Below are positions 9,586 through 17,969 of a stretch of DNA of 64,000 bases, piece by piece (position 1 is the first letter of the stretch; each line of letters opens with the position of its first letter). The notes under the pieces are model-generated. The model was not told the DNA's origin. It ran no database searches and saw only the letters and a list, made by a program, of their open reading frames with translations. The DNA is from Dermabacteraceae bacterium TAE3-ERU27. Lineage in GTDB: Bacteria; Actinomycetota; Actinomycetes; Actinomycetales; Dermabacteraceae. A program made the position numbers and the translations under genes. The stretch covers positions 62,001 through 126,000 of the forward strand of contig JAHUUL010000001.1 in NCBI GenBank assembly GCA_019218415.1, read 5' to 3'.

Positions 9586-11825
9586 TTCTGCAGGCGATCC
9601 AGGGCCACGAAGAAGCCCTCACCGTTGTTGACGTGGCCCTGCCAGATCTCGGGAATAAACGAGACTCCGGGGGCGTAACGATCCAGGCGCTCGGCCAGGT
9701 CGCGGAAATCGACCTCGCCATCGCCCACCTGGACGCCTTCACCGTCAACGCCAACGGCGTCCACGATGTGCAGGTGCTCGGTGTACGGACCCATGATGTC
9801 CACGTATTCGCTGAACGGACGCTTCGCGAAGTTAGCGGCCAGCTTGGTGTGGGAGATGTCCAGGGTCAGGCGGCGGCCGTACTGTTCGCAGAACCAGGCC
9901 GTATCCTCCGGATCCATGAACAGGTTGTGGAACTGCTGGCCACCCATCAGCCACGGGAACGGAGGCAGGGTCTGCGCGGTCAGGCGCACGTCCTTTTCGT
10001 CAATCTGCTCCAGGGCACGCTGAATGCGCTCGTACATGGGCTTACGCTCGTCCGGGGTGACGTGGTGGTCGGGCAGGAAGCCGCCCATGGTGACGACCAC
10101 GACCGGGTCCTTTTCGCAGGTGAAGTGCTCACGCAGCGAGCGGGTAATGTCGACCACCTTCTGCACCTCGCGGATCGAGCGCTCCCAGATAGCCTCGTCC
10201 TCGCTGGCCAGGTTGATCAGGAAGTCACCGGCGTAGAGGTCCGGGGCGTGGGTGGTGAAGGTCTGCGGCAGACGCTCGCCCTTCGCGAAGAACGAATGCG
10301 GGTCGAGATCGACGTCCTTGTAGGAGAAGTGGAACTCCAGGAAGTCGGGGTTGGAAACCTCGAGCAGCGGGCGGATGTCGTGGTAGCGCACGGGCAGGCC
10401 CCACGGGCGACGGAACGAGTATTCGTGGTGCTTCGCGGCCTCGCCCGCGAGGTCGCCGGGGTAGAAGAAGTCACCGGCGGCAATCTTGCGGTGCATGGTG
10501 CGGCCAACCAGATCATTGATGCGGTTCGGCTGCAGGCCACGGCCGGGGCTCTTTACCGCGACGTCCTCGCTCTTAACGACGTCACCGGGATGCAGTTCGC
10601 GCACGGCCACCAGGGACTTGGCAAGGTTAACGCGGTTCATCAGCTCGCCGGTGGAAACCACGCGGGGGTTGTCGGTACCGAGCGAAACCTCGATGTCGCG
10701 GATCTCGCGCACCATGCGGGCCAGCTCGTCCGGCAGCAGCGAAACCTTGTGGTCGTTGCCCTCCAGGTTCTTATCTACCGTGACGTGCTTTTCAATCAGG
10801 TGCGCGCCGCGCGCCACCGCCGCGACGGGAACGTGCCAGCCGCGTTCGTGACCGGAATAGCCGACCGGGCATTCGCCGATTCGGGCCAGGCGGTCCATGT
10901 AACGCAGGTTGATGTCCTTGTAGGGCGCCGGGTAGGTGGACTGGCACTGCAGCAGGATGAACGGCGCGCCGTGGGAGCGCAGCAGGTCTACCGCGCCGCG
11001 AATCTCCGTTTCGGTGCTCATGCCGGTGGACATGATCATCGGATCACCGAACTCGGCCACGTGGTGCAGCAGTTCGTCGTTCGTGAGGTCGGCCGAGGCG
11101 ATCTTGTAACCGGGCAGGCCGTAGTTGTGCAGCACGTCGGCGCTCACGATGTCCCACGGGGTGCAGATCGCGTCCACGCCCTTTTCGGCGCAGTAGTCGA
11201 GCACGCGCAGCATGTCGTCGGCGCTCAGCGAGTACTTCGCGAGCAGGTTCATCGTGTACTGGGGGCCGAGGTCCTCGCCCGCGCTGGAGCTGCCGCCGCT
11301 GCGGTACAGGCTGGCCATGTCGCGCAGCTGGAACTTAACGCAGTCGACCTCTGCCTCGACGCAGCGATCCACCAGTTCCTTCGCCAGCTCGATATCGCCC
11401 TGGTGGTTATTACCGATCTCGCCGATGATGTACGCCGGCTGGCCGGGACCGATGCGGCGGTCGCCGATACGTACGGAGGCGGTACCGGGGGCAGCGATCG
11501 CCACCACGCGACCACGCTCGTCCAGCACCGGAATACGATCCACGCCCGGGCGCACAAGGCCGGAAACATCTGCCATCGGGGTGCCCTCGCTGACGCTCAC
11601 GAACGAGGAATTGGCGATCTCGCCCACGGGGCGGGACATATCGGGGGTTGCCTCGGCGAGCAGCCAGCGGCGCACATCACCATCGGAAAGCGAACCTGTA
11701 ACCGTGCCGTGCTCGTCGGTCACGAAAACTACGCGCGACTCGTTCGCGGAGATCTTCTGCAGGGCGGTTACGACGTTTTCCTGCGCGGAAACCGTATAGG
11801 GGGCGATGTGACGGTCCAGGATCAT
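9576..11825 (-). CDS. neuB: CBS-NeuB-SAF-TIM barrel fusion, nonulosonic acid synthase
   Basis: A 749-residue multi-domain enzyme. Residues ~1-115 form two CBS repeats (RVVFVTDEHGTVTGSLSDGD; DRIPVLDERGRVVAI). Residues ~130-380 are NeuB: IGEIGNNHQGDIELAKELVD, DCVKFQ, YKIASADLTN, STGMSTETE and IEKHVTVDK. Residues ~400-465 are the SAF/antifreeze-like domain (VAVRELHPGDVV ... PGRGL). Residues ~475-749 are a xylose-isomerase-like TIM barrel with HTKLAANF, HLHIVDA and GDGEVDF. NeuB condenses phosphoenolpyruvate with a six-carbon amino sugar to give a sialic-type acid; the CBS pair may sense nucleotides, and the role of the barrel is unknown. NeuA is 60 bases upstream. No UDP-GlcNAc 2-epimerase (NeuC) is visible in the window. 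Whether the product is Neu5Ac, legionaminic acid or KDN cannot be told. Confidence 0.85.
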   Translation of the reverse strand: MILDRHIAPYTVSAQENVVTALQKISANESRVVFVTDEHGTVTGSLSDGDVRRWLLAEATPDMSRPVGEIANSSFVSVSEGTPMADVSGLVRPGVDRIPVLDERGRVVAIAAPGTASVRIGDRRIGPGQPAYIIGEIGNNHQGDIELAKELVDRCVEAEVDCVKFQLRDMASLYRSGGSSSAGEDLGPQYTMNLLAKYSLSADDMLRVLDYCAEKGVDAICTPWDIVSADVLHNYGLPGYKIASADLTNDELLHHVAEFGDPMIMSTGMSTETEIRGAVDLLRSHGAPFILLQCQSTYPAPYKDINLRYMDRLARIGECPVGYSGHERGWHVPVAAVARGAHLIEKHVTVDKNLEGNDHKVSLLPDELARMVREIRDIEVSLGTDNPRVVSTGELMNRVNLAKSLVAVRELHPGDVVKSEDVAVKSPGRGLQPNRINDLVGRTMHRKIAAGDFFYPGDLAGEAAKHHEYSFRRPWGLPVRYHDIRPLLEVSNPDFLEFHFSYKDVDLDPHSFFAKGERLPQTFTTHAPDLYAGDFLINLASEDEAIWERSIREVQKVVDITRSLREHFTCEKDPVVVVTMGGFLPDHHVTPDERKPMYERIQRALEQIDEKDVRLTAQTLPPFPWLMGGQQFHNLFMDPEDTAWFCEQYGRRLTLDISHTKLAANFAKRPFSEYVDIMGPYTEHLHIVDAVGVDGEGVQVGDGEVDFRDLAERLDRYAPGVSFIPEIWQGHVNNGEGFFVALDRLQKWF

Positions 11826-11885
11826 GATCCGGCGCCTTTCTTACTGCTTAAACAGATAAATATTTGGGATGGTTAGGTCTATTAA

Positions 11886-12593
11886 TCAGGCGTCGAGCCA
11901 GCCGGTGCGAGCCAGCATGCGCTGGGCTGCCGCCACGTCAGCCTCGGTGTCGATATCCACGCCCTCCAGCTCGTCCAGCACGAATAGCGAGATCTTTCCG
12001 CCGATACGGTTCTCTTCTTCGCGGTAGATACGCGGGGCAGTCAGATAGAGGCTGCCGTTTTCGAAGAACACCTGGTCCTGCGGGCGCAGGTCCTGCCTAC
12101 GGGGGCGGTTGGTCCAGTCGTAATCGGCGCGCGGCTGCTCGCCTTCCTTTTCCGGCAGGTGCCAGAAGAACGGAGACTCGGGGATAACACCGACCAGGCT
12201 ATCGCAGCCGCTCTCGCGAAACTGGGCGACGGCGCGATCGATGGTGCCGGGCAGGCGCACCGGAGAAGTCGCCTGGAGCAGCATCACGCCCTCCAGTTCG
12301 TGCCCCTCAGATTCAGCGACGTCCATCGCATGCAGAATCACCGGCTCGGTGGCCGTCGCGTCCTGCGCAAGCTCGTCGGGCCTGCGGATCACGTGCGCAC
12401 CGTGCGCGGCAGCGACCTGCGCGATCTCGTCGTCTTCGGTGGAAACGCACACCAGCACGTCGGACCCGGGCTTGGCGGCCAGCGCCTGCTCGATCGTCCA
12501 GGCGATCAGAGGCTTGCCACCCACCGGGAGCAGGTTCTTGCGGGGGATGCCTTTAGAGCCACCCCTGGCGGGGATAACGCAAAGAATAGTCAC
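11886..12593 (-). CDS. neuA: CMP-nonulosonate (N-acylneuraminate) cytidylyltransferase
   Basis: About 235 residues from GTG 12593, which follows AAAGAGG by about nine bases. A longer in-frame reading exists to 12653 but adds a non-homologous stretch overlapping the GT2 gene. The N-terminus CVIPARGGSKGIPRKNL is the CTP-binding loop of the CMP-sialate synthetase family, followed by PLIAWTIEQAL, and LLQATSPVR at mid-length matches the LLQPTSPLR family motif. It activates the acid made by the NeuB fusion as the CMP-sugar used by a glycosyltransferase. No GT family with an obvious sialyltransferase signature is present in the window, so one of the listed transferases or an outside enzyme must use the product. 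Confidence 0.88.
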   Translation of the reverse strand: MTILCVIPARGGSKGIPRKNLLPVGGKPLIAWTIEQALAAKPGSDVLVCVSTEDDEIAQVAAAHGAHVIRRPDELAQDATATEPVILHAMDVAESEGHELEGVMLLQATSPVRLPGTIDRAVAQFRESGCDSLVGVIPESPFFWHLPEKEGEQPRADYDWTNRPRRQDLRPQDQVFFENGSLYLTAPRIYREEENRIGGKISLFVLDELEGVDIDTEADVAAAQRMLARTGWLDA

Positions 12594-12615
12594 TCGAAAA
12601 CCTCTTTCCGCGGCG

Positions 12616-13557
12616 TTACCGCGATTCCTTCCGGGCCGTGCGCAGCAGGCCAAGCTCGTATCGCAGCGTTTTCAGGGGCTGCACGTCCCGTCCGGCCAGT
12701 CGTCGGGCACAGTTCCAGACGAAATTGACCCAGCTAGCTAGGCGCAGCGAAAGATCCAGCGCATGCACGTTCGCAAACTTGCGCGCATAACGGTGCCTGG
12801 CTGACACAATCCATTGCCGGCGGCGCAGGTTATCGGCGGAACCGCCGCCCTCGTGGAGCACTGTCAGGGAAGCGTCTAACACCGCGGGTACCCCGGCTGC
12901 CGCGAGGCGCCTTTGTAGATCCACCTCTTCGCAGTACATAAAGTAGCTTTCATCGAAACCACCGATGGCGCGCACCTCGGAAACCGGCAGCAGCATTACC
13001 GCACCCGAAACCCAATTAACCCGGCTGCGCGTGCCACAGCGATCCGCCGCCACATCATGCCCGACTCGCTCGTGCAGGGAATCTCGATGCCGCAGGCCAG
13101 CCAGCGGCACCAGCCATTCTGTCACCTGGTGTCCGAGGGTCGGCCAATAGCGTCCGGCGTAGGCAACGTGGCCCGCAGCGTCTTCCGCCCGCACGCCCAT
13201 CACCGCGGGATACCAGGGCCGGTAGTTACGCAGCAGCGTCGGCAGAAACCCGGACGGTAGTTCCAGATCCGAATTGAGCACCAGCACCAGAGGCGTTTCC
13301 ACTAGCGCGATACCGGTATTTACCGCCGCACCGAAACCACCGTTGCGCTGCCTGTGCACCACGCGCACCCCGGCGATGTCTTCCGCCAGGGAGAAAGGCT
13401 CCGGGGAGCAGTCATCGACCACGACCACCGCGACTTCCGGAAAATCTGCGCGTAGCGCGGAGATCAGCTGCGGAACTTCGGGCGAAGGCCCGTAAACGGG
13501 TATGAGGACGGTGACCGAGTTGGCCACGTCCTCATACAGAGTGAGTGATTCCAGCAC
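12616..13557 (-). CDS. Glycosyltransferase family 2 (rhamnosyltransferase-like, WbbL type)
   Basis: A 313-residue GT-A enzyme. TVLIPVYGPSPEVPQLISAL opens the fold, VVVDDCSPEPF and VLVLNSDLELPSGFL form the nucleotide and metal-binding DxD region, and MLLPVSEVRAIGGFDESYFM with YCEEVDLQRRL is the acceptor/catalytic segment typical of WbbL-like rhamnosyltransferases. The start is GTG 13557, sharing one base with the stop of the BY-kinase gene (TAGTG). The amino-sugar locus around it suggests it builds the repeat unit. GC-rich and in step with the genes on its right. Confidence 0.85.
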   Translation of the reverse strand: MLESLTLYEDVANSVTVLIPVYGPSPEVPQLISALRADFPEVAVVVVDDCSPEPFSLAEDIAGVRVVHRQRNGGFGAAVNTGIALVETPLVLVLNSDLELPSGFLPTLLRNYRPWYPAVMGVRAEDAAGHVAYAGRYWPTLGHQVTEWLVPLAGLRHRDSLHERVGHDVAADRCGTRSRVNWVSGAVMLLPVSEVRAIGGFDESYFMYCEEVDLQRRLAAAGVPAVLDASLTVLHEGGGSADNLRRRQWIVSARHRYARKFANVHALDLSLRLASWVNFVWNCARRLAGRDVQPLKTLRYELGLLRTARKESR

Positions 13558-15116
13558 TAGGCTTCCTCTGCACGACGCCGCGCCACACGACGACCGTGTG
13601 ATACCTCAGTGGGAGACGGAGCATCGGCCTCCGGTAGCTCTACCTCGGGCACACGCTCGTCATCTTCCTCAGTCGGTATGGAACCGTAGCCATAACCGTA
13701 TTCAGCTCCATAACCGTACTTAGATCCATAGCCATAACCAGAGCCGTAACCGTATTCCGCGTCGCCATAAGCTATCCGTGCGATTCGCTTAGTAGATACC
13801 TTGTTTAGCACGGTACCAAGTACCTTTGCGTCAACGCTGCGCATAGAATCGAAGGCTCTGCTGAGCACTTCCAGGCGAGAAGTACCGGAAGAAACCACGA
13901 TCAATGCACCGTCCGTTAGACGGGCAAGCAGCGTGGCGTCTGTAACCGGCAGCACAGGCGGGGCATCCAGAATCACGAAGTATTCCTTACGCAATTCCTT
14001 AAGCAGCTGGTCCATGCGGCGCGAACCGAGAAGCTCCGACGGATTCGGAGGAATCTGACCGGCGGGAAGCACGTATAGGTTACGCACTGGAGCCTTCTGG
14101 ATCACGTCATCCAGAGCAACGCGTCCACTCAGCAACTGCGTCAGACCCACGCTACCGTCAACGTCGAACTCAGTGTGCACAACGGGGCGACGCAGGTCGG
14201 CGTCAATCAGCAGCGTCTTCTGACCGGAACGCGCAAGCACGCGAGCCAGGTTGCCGGAAACGGTCGATTTACCTTCGGCCGGAATAGCGGAAGTAACGAC
14301 GATTACGCGAGGCGGATTATCGACATCCAGGAAGCGCAGGTTGGTGCGCAGCTTACGCAGTGCCTCACGCTCGTTGAAGCTATTGGGCTCGGGTAGAACA
14401 CCGCCCTTCTCGCGCTGCAGCGCCTTACTCTTCGGAAGAACCGCGAAGACCGGAGTCTCCAGCTTTTTCTCAACGTCCTCCACGGTACGCACACGGGTAT
14501 CAGCGCGGAAACGCAAGAAAGCTATCGCATACCCAAGAAATAGGCCCACACCGAAGCCAACAATCAGGAATTTCCTTAAGACCGGAGCAACTGGCGCGCC
14601 GGGAGCCAGAGCTTCCTGGTAGGGCACCAAAATCGTAATAGGTTGTACGTTCTCCCTACCGCCGGTATCAAGTTTCCTAGCTTCCGCAGCCGCAGACTTA
14701 ACCGCAGCATTGGCGATATCGCTGGCAAGTCTGGGATCTGCGTTAGTTGTTGAAACGTAGATAACCGGAGCGTTGGCATCAACAGTAGCAACCAAGCCAG
14801 CAGCCAGAGCGTCAGGACTAGCATCCTTCAGGTTTAGCTGATCAATAATTCCCTGCCCAACAGCACGCGTCTTGAACAAGGAAACATAAGTGGAAGCCTT
14901 GTCCATTTGCAGGGACTGGTTTCCCGACGCAATGGCAACCGGATTACCTTCTGGATCCGTATTACTAGAAACAGAAACGTACCCCAACGCCTTAGCCTGA
15001 TAGATCGGCGTCTGCATCTTGTAGTAGCCAAAAGCGGCACCGACACACACCAACACCGACACCAAAAGAACGCCGATATTACGCAGCGTTAGCCGGAAAA
15101 AATCTTCAACAGTCAC
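13557..15116 (-). CDS. Chain-length regulator/BY-kinase (Wzz-Wzc type) with tyrosine-rich tail
   Basis: A 519-residue polysaccharide co-polymerase fused to a bacterial tyrosine kinase. Two membrane segments (residues ~12-32 and ~183-200) bracket an external Wzz domain. The cytoplasmic part has Walker A SAIPAEGKST near residue 280, Walker A' LLIDADLRRP and Walker B VILDAPPVLPVTDA. The tail from about residue 449 carries ten tyrosines spaced by Gly-rich residues (YGYGSGYGYGSKYGYG), the autophosphorylation cluster. I start it at GTG 15116 because TGGAGAACC precedes it; the longer reading to 15215 adds an unrelated arginine-rich leader. It controls polymer length with the Wzy-like protein. No partner phosphatase is visible here. 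Confidence 0.9.
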   Translation of the reverse strand: MTVEDFFRLTLRNIGVLLVSVLVCVGAAFGYYKMQTPIYQAKALGYVSVSSNTDPEGNPVAIASGNQSLQMDKASTYVSLFKTRAVGQGIIDQLNLKDASPDALAAGLVATVDANAPVIYVSTTNADPRLASDIANAAVKSAAAEARKLDTGGRENVQPITILVPYQEALAPGAPVAPVLRKFLIVGFGVGLFLGYAIAFLRFRADTRVRTVEDVEKKLETPVFAVLPKSKALQREKGGVLPEPNSFNEREALRKLRTNLRFLDVDNPPRVIVVTSAIPAEGKSTVSGNLARVLARSGQKTLLIDADLRRPVVHTEFDVDGSVGLTQLLSGRVALDDVIQKAPVRNLYVLPAGQIPPNPSELLGSRRMDQLLKELRKEYFVILDAPPVLPVTDATLLARLTDGALIVVSSGTSRLEVLSRAFDSMRSVDAKVLGTVLNKVSTKRIARIAYGDAEYGYGSGYGYGSKYGYGAEYGYGYGSIPTEEDDERVPEVELPEADAPSPTEVSHGRRVARRRAEEA

Positions 15117-15306
15117 GGTTCTCCAAGTTGCCCGTCGATACCTACAGTTAAGCCTTAGTCTATCCAGATTAGTGCAGGAGAATAACGGGTAAGTAGGTGG
15201 CGTTAGTCTCCGCACTATCTAACCCAGCACTCTTGGCTAGCCCTAATCAGCTCCCCCGGTAGGATCACCCCGTACCCCAGCAGCCCCCGACCCTTTTGAG
15301 GAACAG

Positions 15307-16206
15307 ATGAAAACCTCCCCCGCCCCGCGCAAGACCAGCATCGTTGGCAACCTCTTGCGCGGCGCCCTGATCGGTGCCGTAGAGACGATTCCCGGCGTCA
15401 GCGGCGGCACCGTAGCCCTGGTTACCGGCATTTACGACGATCTGATCGCCTCCGCCCACAGCGTGGTGAGCGCCGCGCGCGTGCTGGTGACCGGACCCGA
15501 TCATTGGGAGGGCTGCAAGGCGCGGTTGGCCGAGGTGAATTGGCGGCTGGTACTACCGGTAGTCGTGGGCATGGCTTTCGCGGTGCTTACCGTGGCCGGG
15601 CCGATCTCCCACCTGGTAAAGACTCAGCCGGAGCCGATGCGCGCGCTGTTCCTCGGCCTGGTGCTCGGCTCTATCACCGTGCCGCTTTCCCTGGCGGGAG
15701 GCCCCTGGAAGGCACGTGATCTGCTGCTGGGCGGCGTCTCCGCCCTGCTTGCGTTCGCCCTGGTTTCCGCTCCGGCGGGGCAGCTTCCCGTTTCTCCGCT
15801 CACCATCATTCCGGCGGCGGCCGTCGCGGTGTCGGCCCTGCTGCTACCCGGCGTGAGCGGTTCCTTCATCCTGCTTACCCTCGGCCTTTACGCACCGACC
15901 CTGGAGGCCGTCAGCCAGCGCAACCTCGGCTACCTGGCCGTGTTTTCGCTGGGCCTACTACTGGGCGGCATTTTCATCGTGCAGGCGCTGCGCTACCTGC
16001 TCACCCACCATCACCGCGCCACGATGATCGTACTGGCGGGCCTGATGCTGGGCGCCCTGCGCAGCCTCTGGCCCTGGCAGTCCGCGGATCGCGCTCTGCT
16101 TGCCCCCGCCGCTAACTGGCTGCCCCTGTGCGGACTCTTCGTGCTGGGCGTAGTTTTAGTACAGGCGCTGGTGCTGCTGGATCGCCGTGCCGCTAAAAAG
16201 TCCTGA
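15307..16206 (+). CDS. DUF368 membrane protein, PopT-like undecaprenyl-phosphate translocase
   Basis: A 299-residue integral membrane protein with about nine hydrophobic segments. The N-terminal motif GAVETIPGVSGGTVALVTGIYD and its internal counterpart ALLLPGVSGSFILLTLGLY form the inverted repeat typical of DUF368 proteins. Members of this family (PopT) recycle undecaprenyl phosphate from the outer to the inner membrane leaflet. A role in recycling the lipid carrier used by the adjacent glycan locus is an attractive inference. The ATG at 15307 follows GAGGAACAG. It diverges from the BY-kinase gene across a 190-base spacer that should hold both promoters, and is followed 20 bases later by a phosphodiesterase gene. 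Confidence 0.85.
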   Translation: MKTSPAPRKTSIVGNLLRGALIGAVETIPGVSGGTVALVTGIYDDLIASAHSVVSAARVLVTGPDHWEGCKARLAEVNWRLVLPVVVGMAFAVLTVAGPISHLVKTQPEPMRALFLGLVLGSITVPLSLAGGPWKARDLLLGGVSALLAFALVSAPAGQLPVSPLTIIPAAAVAVSALLLPGVSGSFILLTLGLYAPTLEAVSQRNLGYLAVFSLGLLLGGIFIVQALRYLLTHHHRATMIVLAGLMLGALRSLWPWQSADRALLAPAANWLPLCGLFVLGVVLVQALVLLDRRAAKKS

Positions 16207-16225
16207 ATCCATACGGGAGAAAACA

Positions 16226-16966
16226 ATGCCCCTCACCCACACCCCCCTCGTCGTCGGCCATCGCGGCGCGGCCACGCTGGAACCGGAAAATACTCGGCGT
16301 TCCCTGCTGCGCGGGGCGGCCGACGGCGCGCAGGCGCTGGAGTTTGACGTTCACTTAAGCGCCGACGGCCACGTGGTGGTGCACCACGACGCTTCCTTGG
16401 AGCGCACCGCCGTGGCTGGCCGCACCGAGGGCGAGATCGCCAACCTCACGCTGGCCCAGCTGCGCGAAGTGGAACTGGCCTGCGGCGAGTGCATCATGAC
16501 GCTCCCGGAGGCGCTGGAAGCCACCACGCTACCGCTGTACATCGAGGTGAAGGCCGCTGCCGCGGCAGCCCCCACGGTTGAGGCACTGCGCGCCGGGAGC
16601 GCGTTGGAGCGCGCCACGATAATTTCGTTCCTGCCCGAGGCCATCGCGACTGTGCTGGAGATGGAACCCTCCCTGCCCACCGCTTTGATCTCCACGCTGC
16701 CGGATGCCGAGATGGAGCGGAACCTGGAAAAGCTTTACGGCGGCAAGGAACTTCCCGCGCAGCACTGGGCGTCTTTCGGGGTTTACGAACTGCGGCGCGA
16801 ACACGTAGCCGCGCAGCACGCGGCGGGCCGCAAGGTGAACGTCTGGACCGTGCACACCTACGATCAGGTGCGTCGCCTCGCCGCGTGGGGCGTGGATTCG
16901 ATTACGGCCGACGATCCGGCCTGGCTACGCGCCACCCTTGCGCGTCTGGCTAGCGATCCCGCCTAG
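16226..16966 (+). CDS. Glycerophosphodiester phosphodiesterase
   Basis: A 246-residue TIM-barrel hydrolase of the GDPD family. The catalytic signature is complete: VVGHRGAATLEPENT at the N-terminus, EFDVHLSADGHVVVHHD (metal-binding Glu/Asp and catalytic His), then IEVKAAAA and a C-terminal VWTVHTYDQVRRL with WGVDSITADDP. It cleaves glycerophosphodiesters to glycerol-3-phosphate and an alcohol, probably in the cytoplasm since no signal peptide is seen. I use ATG 16226, seven bases after GGGAGA. It probably shares a transcript with the DUF368 gene. Its stop overlaps the convergent gene by four bases. Confidence 0.88.
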   Translation: MPLTHTPLVVGHRGAATLEPENTRRSLLRGAADGAQALEFDVHLSADGHVVVHHDASLERTAVAGRTEGEIANLTLAQLREVELACGECIMTLPEALEATTLPLYIEVKAAAAAAPTVEALRAGSALERATIISFLPEAIATVLEMEPSLPTALISTLPDAEMERNLEKLYGGKELPAQHWASFGVYELRREHVAAQHAAGRKVNVWTVHTYDQVRRLAAWGVDSITADDPAWLRATLARLASDPA

Positions 16967-17823
16967 CTTTCGCTGCCCCGTCGCAGGTCTATCCCGAAAA
17001 CGCGCCTGACCTGGGTCAGTACGTGTCTGGTGTGGCGCACGTCGGACGGGCTACTGGCCCACGGCAGGACCAGGCCGGGGGCGTCGGGGTGCGTGATCTT
17101 TCCGTGCACCTTACCGCGCTTATTCACCCGGAATCCGGCTGCCTGCAACCAGCGCAATAGTTCGTTTTCGTCCGTCGGGTAACGGGTGCCGATTCCCCCG
17201 GACGGCCTGCGGCTCAGCCCGTCCCGGTGGGCGGTGCGGGCGGCCTCGTCCATCGCCGCGATGTCCGGCCGCACGGCGAGCGCGTAGCCGCGCGAGAACA
17301 CCGCCAGCACGGTGTTGTCGGCGCGCCTGACCTGCACGCACAGTTCTCCGCGCAGGAAATGATCGCTGTGCCCCAGGTCAGCGCTCCATTCTTCTTCCGG
17401 ATCAGCAACTACCTCTACCACCTGGGCGAACGTTGCATCTGGGGCGGTTTCGTTGTGTACGTATTCGTCCGGCGGCAGGTGGATCGGTTGGGGCCGGGGG
17501 CGTTCGTCTTCCGACGCCAGGGTGTAGATCGGCCTGGCGAGCGCGGTTTCCGCGGGCGCTGCCGGCGGTTCGGCGGGGCTTTTCTGTTCGTTTTCCCCGG
17601 ACCGCCCATTTTTCTGCGGCACTCCCCGGTCTTCGTCTTTCCGGTCTTGCTGCGGCGATGTTGGGGCGGCGGGCCGCGGCGATATCCCGACCGCCGTCAC
17701 CGACGATTTTTCCGGCTCGCTCCGGCGAGCCTCGGGCGGCGTCCAATCGACCGGGCGCACCTTTTTGGCGGGGTCGCTGATGCCCCTGAGCTGGGAGGGA
17801 AGGGGACGCTCCGGCGTGGGCAT
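16963..17823 (-). CDS. Unknown protein: disordered Pro/Glu-rich N-terminus, HicA-like C-terminus
   Basis: A 286-residue protein I cannot assign. Residues ~1-150 are low in complexity, rich in Pro, Glu, Arg and Ala, and probably disordered. The ordered part (~155-286) contains HFLRGELCVQVRRADNTV, then a segment ending LLRWLQAAGFRVNKRGKVHG followed by KITHPDAPGLVLPWASSPSD and LTQVRRVFGIDL. That last segment resembles the small dsRNA-binding fold of HicA toxins (a Gly-x-x-His turn, a His-Pro strand and a final helix), but no HicB partner is adjacent. There are no membrane segments. It stands alone between convergent and divergent neighbours. Confidence 0.6.
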   Translation of the reverse strand: MPTPERPLPSQLRGISDPAKKVRPVDWTPPEARRSEPEKSSVTAVGISPRPAAPTSPQQDRKDEDRGVPQKNGRSGENEQKSPAEPPAAPAETALARPIYTLASEDERPRPQPIHLPPDEYVHNETAPDATFAQVVEVVADPEEEWSADLGHSDHFLRGELCVQVRRADNTVLAVFSRGYALAVRPDIAAMDEAARTAHRDGLSRRPSGGIGTRYPTDENELLRWLQAAGFRVNKRGKVHGKITHPDAPGLVLPWASSPSDVRHTRHVLTQVRRVFGIDLRRGSES

Positions 17824-17969
17824 CCTGTCTCCTTTCCCGCTTTACGTTGCATTTTCGATGCTCAAGCGAACTATTCTAGGGTTACTCGGGTTCGACGAAG
17901 AGACGTCGGTCCCTTGCACAGTCGATATCCGTAGTTTATGCGGGTAGGAAAATTGGAGGAACTGCTGCA

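Noticed and set aside
9633-11876. A 747-codon open frame on the + strand opposite the NeuB fusion
   Set aside because: It is an antisense shadow of a GC-rich gene: composition is His/Gln/Val/Arg-rich with no domain motif, and it has no ribosome site, while the minus strand encodes clear CBS, NeuB and SAF motifs.
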